Shown here in pieces: positions 59,347 through 64,000 of a stretch of 64,000 nt of DNA. A program made the position numbers and the translations under genes. Origin of the DNA: Zelonia costaricensis (lineage: Eukaryota; Euglenozoa; Kinetoplastea; Trypanosomatida; Trypanosomatidae). Every line of letters starts with the position of its first letter. The first letter of the stretch is position 1. Below the pieces are notes generated by a model. That model was given only the letters and a program-made list of their open reading frames with translations. It was not told the DNA's origin and ran no database searches. The stretch lies in assembly GCA_030849075.1 (NCBI GenBank), contig JASAOO010003523.1:1-64000 (forward strand), written 5' to 3'.

Positions 59347-61581
59347 ATGCCGCTGCCTGCAGCGGTGCGGCTCGACAAGGCGGTGTTTCACCGCCTGTGG
59401 ACGTCGCTGCCGGCGGACCAGCTGGACAAGGGCTTCTGGGTTGCGCTGGAGGGGTTCTGTGAGCAGTTCCTAGACCCCTACTCCCCTTTCAACAACCAGA
59501 CCTTCTTCTCCGTGCCGCGCACAGGTCGCATCCTGCAGGAGGAGCTCCCCCTCGTGGACCAGGATGTCGTCAAGGCGTGCAACGAGCTGCGGCCCTTCTA
59601 CAACACCTTCACCCTGTGGAACCCGCTGGCGCTGGCGGCGCTGCTCGAGGCCCCGCTCGACGTCGTGACGGCGCAGCTCCTGCTCGCCGTGCAGCACGCG
59701 TGGATGTCCGTCTACTTCGTCATCAACTGCCGCTCGTGCGGCTGCGACATCGCCCACTTCCGGTCCGTCAACGACATCTCCTTTGTAGGCACGTTTCACC
59801 TCACCAACGCGTACCGGTGCCCCATGTGCACGGATCGCACCGAGGTGAATGAGCTGAACGACGTCGCCGTTTTCTTCCAACTCGAGCGGCTCCCAGTCCT
59901 CTACCTGCGGCAGCACCACCGGCTGTACTACACCGAGGAGGCGGACCGGCGGCGGCTGGAGTCCTTCTTCTGCCCGGCGCAGGCCGGCTTCGCGTTCGCG
60001 GCCCACCTGCCACGCGGTCGCTACCTCCTCTCCGCCCCGTTCTGCGGCGCCTTCGTGGAGTTCTCCGTGGAGCTGTCGGCGGAGATTATGGGACCCAAGG
60101 ACCCGTACCTGTCACGCATCGTCGACCTCAAGAGCTACATCCGCTCGCAGAACAGCGCGGCCGACCCGTTCGGTAAGCCAATCAAGCGCCGCAGTACCAC
60201 GACGCACGTCATGCCGCGCCGCGGCCAGCAGAGCTTGAGCGTCGTCGCTCTCAACGGCAACGGCAACGGTAACGGCGAGACGGGCGGGCACCGCGCGTCC
60301 GTCGCCCGCGCGTCGCTGACGTCGCAGTCGGACCTCCTCAACCCGGACGACGCAGTCAAGGCCATTGCCTCCTTTGGCGCCGAGGACGCGGAGAAGATCC
60401 CGCCGATCCCGGTTGTGCTGCTGAAGCACGGCAAGGTGCAGTTCCGCATCTACAACGACACGGGCCACAGCGGCTTCCTCGACCTCTTCGTGGCCATGGA
60501 CACGCGCGCCGAGTTCTCGGCCAGCCCGTACCCGCAGCTCTTCCGCGTCCCGCAGTTCATGCACTGCCTGCCACGCGGCATGCGCTCCTCCTTTCTCACC
60601 CGCTGCATTCCCCGTCCGCCGTCCACGACGCCGACCACGGGGGCCTACGTGCGGCACCAATTCACGCTCACAGGCGAGCAGGCGGACGACCCGAGTATCA
60701 TCTCCGTCCTGCGCGAGGTGCATCGGTACTCGCTCGAGGACCACTACGGCCTGCTCATCGGCGTCGGCGACGGCGGCGCGTCCTTCGAGAGCACCTTCCT
60801 CTCCACCACCGCCGCGCTGGCGAGCAGCATCTGCTTCTTCCAGCGCGTGCTGACCCGACTCGGCGAGCCCGTCGCGCTGGCGATGCGGTGCAGCATCACG
60901 GAAGGTCCGCTGAAGATCGCGGCGTACCAGGGGCAGTACAACGACGCCGATAACACCCGCTCCAGCTACCCGGACGCGCAGTTTGTCGGCTCCGTCGTGT
61001 ACGCGAGCAATCACCCACCCATCACCGGCCACTACCTCTACTGCACCGAGGTCGAGCCGCCCACTGCTGTTGCCACAGCGGCGGTGACGGCCAACGGGGA
61101 GGTGGCGGGAAAGGACGGGGCCGTCGTGGTGAAGTCTGCGGGGGTGCTGGACAAGTACCGCAGCCCGCCGTGGCTGCGCGACGAGGACAGCTCGTACTAC
61201 GACATTACCGGCCCGTCCAGCAGCAACGGGGCTGGCCGGGGCAGCGACTTGCAGGCGGTGACGAAGCAGGAGGGGCACTGCCTCGTGCGGTTTGAGGTGC
61301 GCTGCGTGCCGGTGATGCAGGAGAACGGCCCGGGCATGTCGTCGCGGCGTTCCTCGGTGTGTCCGCGCATGACGCTCAAGGCCGACGGGAGCAACTCGTC
61401 CGATGCCATCGTGCCGTACTTTCTAGAATTCCTGCGTGAGCACTTCGAGGGCACCTCGCTGAAGGAGGAGCCCCACGCACTGGTTGTGCAGATGCCGCTG
61501 CCGATGATCTACGCCGCCCTGCAGATGTCCAAGATTCTGGACAAGAAGGCGTACACGAAGGACTCCCGTGGACCGTTCTAA
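59347..61581 (+). CDS. Zn-ribbon protein with DUF5939-like region and degenerate class III cyclase-like domain
   Basis: This 744-residue protein has no close relative that I recognise, but its layout recalls bacterial DUF5939-adenylate cyclase proteins. A helical N-terminus (about 1-120) leads to a zinc ribbon (C128/C131 and C158/C161), then VAVFFQLE and LPRGRYLLSAPFCGAFVEFS. A basic, low-complexity linker follows (about 275-345, with Asn-Gly repeats), then a FRIYNDTGHSGFLDLF block (N370) and YPQLFRVPQFMHCLPRG. The region about 440-560 then reads like a class III cyclase: HRYSLEDHYGLLIGVGDGGA (D475), SITEGPLKI, FVGSVVYAS. The first metal-binding Asp appears replaced (QFTLTGEQ), so cyclase activity is unlikely. 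Residues about 560-744 include a low-complexity insert. No membrane span was seen. All assignments are by eye. Confidence 0.6.
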   Translation: MPLPAAVRLDKAVFHRLWTSLPADQLDKGFWVALEGFCEQFLDPYSPFNNQTFFSVPRTGRILQEELPLVDQDVVKACNELRPFYNTFTLWNPLALAALLEAPLDVVTAQLLLAVQHAWMSVYFVINCRSCGCDIAHFRSVNDISFVGTFHLTNAYRCPMCTDRTEVNELNDVAVFFQLERLPVLYLRQHHRLYYTEEADRRRLESFFCPAQAGFAFAAHLPRGRYLLSAPFCGAFVEFSVELSAEIMGPKDPYLSRIVDLKSYIRSQNSAADPFGKPIKRRSTTTHVMPRRGQQSLSVVALNGNGNGNGETGGHRASVARASLTSQSDLLNPDDAVKAIASFGAEDAEKIPPIPVVLLKHGKVQFRIYNDTGHSGFLDLFVAMDTRAEFSASPYPQLFRVPQFMHCLPRGMRSSFLTRCIPRPPSTTPTTGAYVRHQFTLTGEQADDPSIISVLREVHRYSLEDHYGLLIGVGDGGASFESTFLSTTAALASSICFFQRVLTRLGEPVALAMRCSITEGPLKIAAYQGQYNDADNTRSSYPDAQFVGSVVYASNHPPITGHYLYCTEVEPPTAVATAAVTANGEVAGKDGAVVVKSAGVLDKYRSPPWLRDEDSSYYDITGPSSSNGAGRGSDLQAVTKQEGHCLVRFEVRCVPVMQENGPGMSSRRSSVCPRMTLKADGSNSSDAIVPYFLEFLREHFEGTSLKEEPHALVVQMPLPMIYAALQMSKILDKKAYTKDSRGPF

Positions 61582-62802
61582 CTCAGGCGCCTCTCCTTGC
61601 AACACTGTGGCACCGCCGTGTGTATGTGCGCGCGTTTGTGTGGGGTTGAGTACTTCCAGCTGCACTGCCCCCCCCCCCCTCCCGCCTCCCCCGTCGTTCC
61701 TCCTCTTCTTACCCCCTGTGCGGTCGTGTGCTGCGCTGGCGCCACCGACTCGCCGCGTAACTGTGTCTTTCGTTACTTCCTCCCTCTCATGTATGTTAGT
61801 CGCTGTCACAGCACTGTGTCAGCTGAGAGCTTGGTACCACTCTCCCTCTCACCTCTATCTGCCTCACCTTGTGGGGTTTCTTTTTTTTTTTTTCTCTCTT
61901 TTGTGTGGAACTCGTTGCCATCCGATGTGAGGAAAGCTTGCAATCCTGTGTTGACCCGCCACACACTCTGTGTTTCTTTTTCTCTCCCTTGATAGGGGTG
62001 CTCAGCGCAGGCTGGGGCGGTGCTGTCGTCCTCCGTTAGCACGTCGCTGTCACCAGGGCTCCCGTTCCTGTCGTGTTCCCCCTTCACCCCCCCCCCCGGC
62101 CCCGTCCTGTCGGTGGGTGTGCGTTTGAAGGTGCTCCGTGCACCCGCGCGTTTCGTGTCAACGGTGCGCCACCCACCTCTGCCCCCTCACTCCGTTGCAT
62201 CAACACACGCGCCACCCGCGCCGGCAAAGGGAGAAGAACAAACCAATATAGACACGGGTCCGCACTCTTGCCGCGACACAACGTCAAGGCGTTTTGTACA
62301 GAAAAAAAAGAAAACCAGGAAAAGAACGAGCAAAAAAGCACGGCTTGCGGGAGGTGACGCCTTCCCCACCTCTGCTAAGTGCCTGCGCTTGCCGGTCACT
62401 GTCGCTGTCAAGCGCCTGTGTCTTGGCTTCTCTCTCAGTCTCGAGGGCAAACGCGGAGCTTTGTCGCGCTGTGTCGGTTGTGTTCAAGTGGGCCACAGAC
62501 CAGCTTCATAAGCCAACCTCCCGCTTCCCGGGCCGCTGCTTCGTATCGGCTCACCTCCCCACCACGTGCTCTCGACCAACCCCTCCCTCCCCCCACCTCA
62601 TTTTGGGGATGCATCGCCTCGCTTTCTGCGGCCTGCCACGTGACATCTTTGCCAACTTCGAATCCGCTTTCAGTGCCGCCTTCTGTGCTCCACAAGCCAC
62701 TTCAGCGGCTTAGCGCGGGTCGGACAAAAAAGCACAACAGCTTCAACGGCTGCTTTCCCATCGCCTTCTTCCTTTCGTCCTCTACGAACCCCACTCCCCC
62801 CG
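61582..62802. other. Intergenic spacer
   Basis: The 1.2-kb spacer includes C-runs (61667-61678, 62087-62096), a T14 run (61880-61893) and an A-rich block (62302-62338). A CT-rich tract precedes the last gene; AG at 62739-62740 is a possible acceptor. No gene was recognised. Confidence 0.5.
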
Positions 62803-64000
62803 ATGAAGCCGTGGCGACTTCCGCTGCCGGGCGCGTTCCCGGAGGACCTCGGCACCACGGCGTGGCAGAGGACGCGCGCTGCCGCGGCCCCGCTGCGGAC
62901 AAGCCGCCGCTTCCAGTCCTTCGTCGGTGAGCAGCGCTCTGTCGCGCGGCTCAGCAAGTCCGCCTACCGCCACCCCCTCGCTCCCAAGGACCCGGCGCAG
63001 CGCAACGTCACCGTGCCCACGACCGCGAGCCGCGCCGCCGCCGCCGCCGCCACGTCCTCGTCGCCGACCGCCGGCCCCGCCGCGGCGCGTTCAGCCGAGG
63101 AGCTCAAGCGGCAGGCGCAGAAGGCGCTTCTACTGCACCTGCAGCAAGAGGTCCTGTGGGAGGGCACGGTGATCGACGACGTGGACCACCTGCTCGTCCA
63201 GCACTTTGTCAAGCTCGGCACAAACGACAAGTACCGCCAGGCGCGGCGCATGCTCGTGGTGGGTGGACGCGCCATGATCGAGGAGCTGTGCCAGGCAGGC
63301 CACCGGCCGCGGCACCTCATGGTGGAGGCAGGGAAGCCGATACCGGAGTGGGCGCAGGGTCGGCGTGACACGGATGTGGTCGTAGTGGACCGCCACGTGG
63401 CTGCAGCCGTCGCCCCTGGCACGGACGGCTACGCGGGCGACTTTTCCATTCCGCCGCCGCCGATGAAGGAGCAGCTCATCGCCAACCACCAGCGCCTCAA
63501 CCGCGTCCTGGTGCTGGACAACGTCGACGACCCTGGCGTGCTGGGCACCCTCCTCCGCACGGCCGCGGGCTACCAGTACGACGCCATCATCACGACCAAC
63601 CACTGCGCTGACCTGTACGACCACCGAGTCCTGCGTGCCGCACGTGGCGCACACTTTCAGACAGCCGTGCCCATTTACACGCTGAAGGAGGAGGACGGCG
63701 ACGACGTCTACGGGCTGGTCAACCACGTGGTGGAGCGCAACAACCTCCTGCCGCTGTGCTACACCGCGCAGCCGGACGCGGTGCTCGGCGATGAGCCGAC
63801 CATCGAGGCCGCCGCCGTCCTGTCCGGAGCGTCGACAGCGGCGCCGGCCCGTCGCGTCTTCCGGTCCAGCGTGGCGGGAGCCGCACCGGTGCTGCTTCCC
63901 GTCTCGCGCCAGCCTGACTCCGCGTACGCCGCTGGGCAGGTTTCGCGGCTGCGGCAGGAGGCACTGTCCGACTTCTGCCTCGACCGCTTCACGCACGGCT
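62803..64000 (+). CDS. MRM3-like SpoU/TrmH 2'-O-methyltransferase (3' end beyond window)
   Basis: The ATG is followed by 399 open codons to the window end, so the C-terminus is missing. A basic N-terminus (MKPWRLPLPG, about 1-45) may be a mitochondrial presequence. A substrate-binding region (about 120-225, VQHFVKLGTNDKYRQARRML and RPRHLMVEAGKP) precedes the SPOUT domain. The SPOUT start is RVLVLDNVDDPGVLGTLLRTAAG at about 234-256, followed by VLRAARGAHFQTAVPIYTL. These match mitochondrial rRNA methyltransferase 3 (MRM3). Motif 1 in most SpoU enzymes reads D-P-G-N-x-G; here V246 replaces the Asn, while the catalytic Arg (R252) is kept. The remaining SAM-binding knot motifs lie beyond the window. 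Confidence 0.83.
   Translation, partial: MKPWRLPLPGAFPEDLGTTAWQRTRAAAAPLRTSRRFQSFVGEQRSVARLSKSAYRHPLAPKDPAQRNVTVPTTASRAAAAAATSSSPTAGPAAARSAEELKRQAQKALLLHLQQEVLWEGTVIDDVDHLLVQHFVKLGTNDKYRQARRMLVVGGRAMIEELCQAGHRPRHLMVEAGKPIPEWAQGRRDTDVVVVDRHVAAAVAPGTDGYAGDFSIPPPPMKEQLIANHQRLNRVLVLDNVDDPGVLGTLLRTAAGYQYDAIITTNHCADLYDHRVLRAARGAHFQTAVPIYTLKEEDGDDVYGLVNHVVERNNLLPLCYTAQPDAVLGDEPTIEAAAVLSGASTAAPARRVFRSSVAGAAPVLLPVSRQPDSAYAAGQVSRLRQEALSDFCLDRFTHG

Overview
The window reads as nuclear DNA of a GC-rich trypanosomatid of the Leishmania/Crithidia/Leptomonas group (Leishmaniinae). Four things support this. All 22 credible genes lie on the + strand without introns, as in a polycistronic transcription unit. 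They are separated by 0.6-2.7 kb spacers rich in polypyrimidine tracts, AC/GT microsatellites and homopolymers, the usual signals for trans-splicing and polyadenylation. Coding regions have strong G/C third-position bias. Diagnostic families are present: a 141-residue glyoxalase I of the trypanothione-dependent type, kinetoplastid PPR proteins and an LCMT-kelch-JmjC wybutosine fusion. The genus cannot be fixed from sequence reading alone. No tRNA, rRNA, snoRNA, transposon or CRISPR array could be supported, and no strand switch occurs.

Layout. 1-9.7 kb: ubiquitin-activating enzyme E1 (5' end at the window edge), an unknown disordered protein, and an RBBP6/Mpe1-like polyadenylation factor. 11-15.8 kb: an NDUFA12-family complex I protein, isoprenylcysteine carboxyl methyltransferase, and a PAF-acetylhydrolase-like lipase. 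17.9-24 kb: two tandem glyoxalase I genes, an AlkB-fold protein that seems to have lost its iron ligands, and a DEDDy exonuclease with four zinc knuckles. 25-32 kb: a mitochondrial DnaJ, a degenerate TrmA-like protein fused to a P-loop domain, and a TPR protein. 33-45 kb: a DENN protein, a large PPR protein, and the TYW4/TYW5-like fusion. 47-58 kb: dolichol kinase, a large coiled-coil protein, poly(ADP-ribose) glycohydrolase with a PCNA-binding motif, and a Tctex-type dynein light chain. 59-64 kb: a Zn-ribbon protein with a decayed class III cyclase-like domain, and an MRM3-like SpoU methyltransferase cut by the window end.

As usual in trypanosomatids, neighbours need not share function. Loose themes are mitochondrial RNA and protein biology (exonuclease, DnaJ, PPR, MRM3-like, complex I), RNA modification (TYW4/5, TrmA-like, MRM3-like), and membrane or lipid enzymes (ICMT, PAF-AH, dolichol kinase). 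The most unusual items are three proteins that keep a recognisable enzyme fold while losing key residues: AlkB-like, TrmA-like with P-loop, and DUF5939/cyclase-like. One technical defect is visible: a single N at 49776 between two identical 81-bp copies, probably an unmerged contig overlap.
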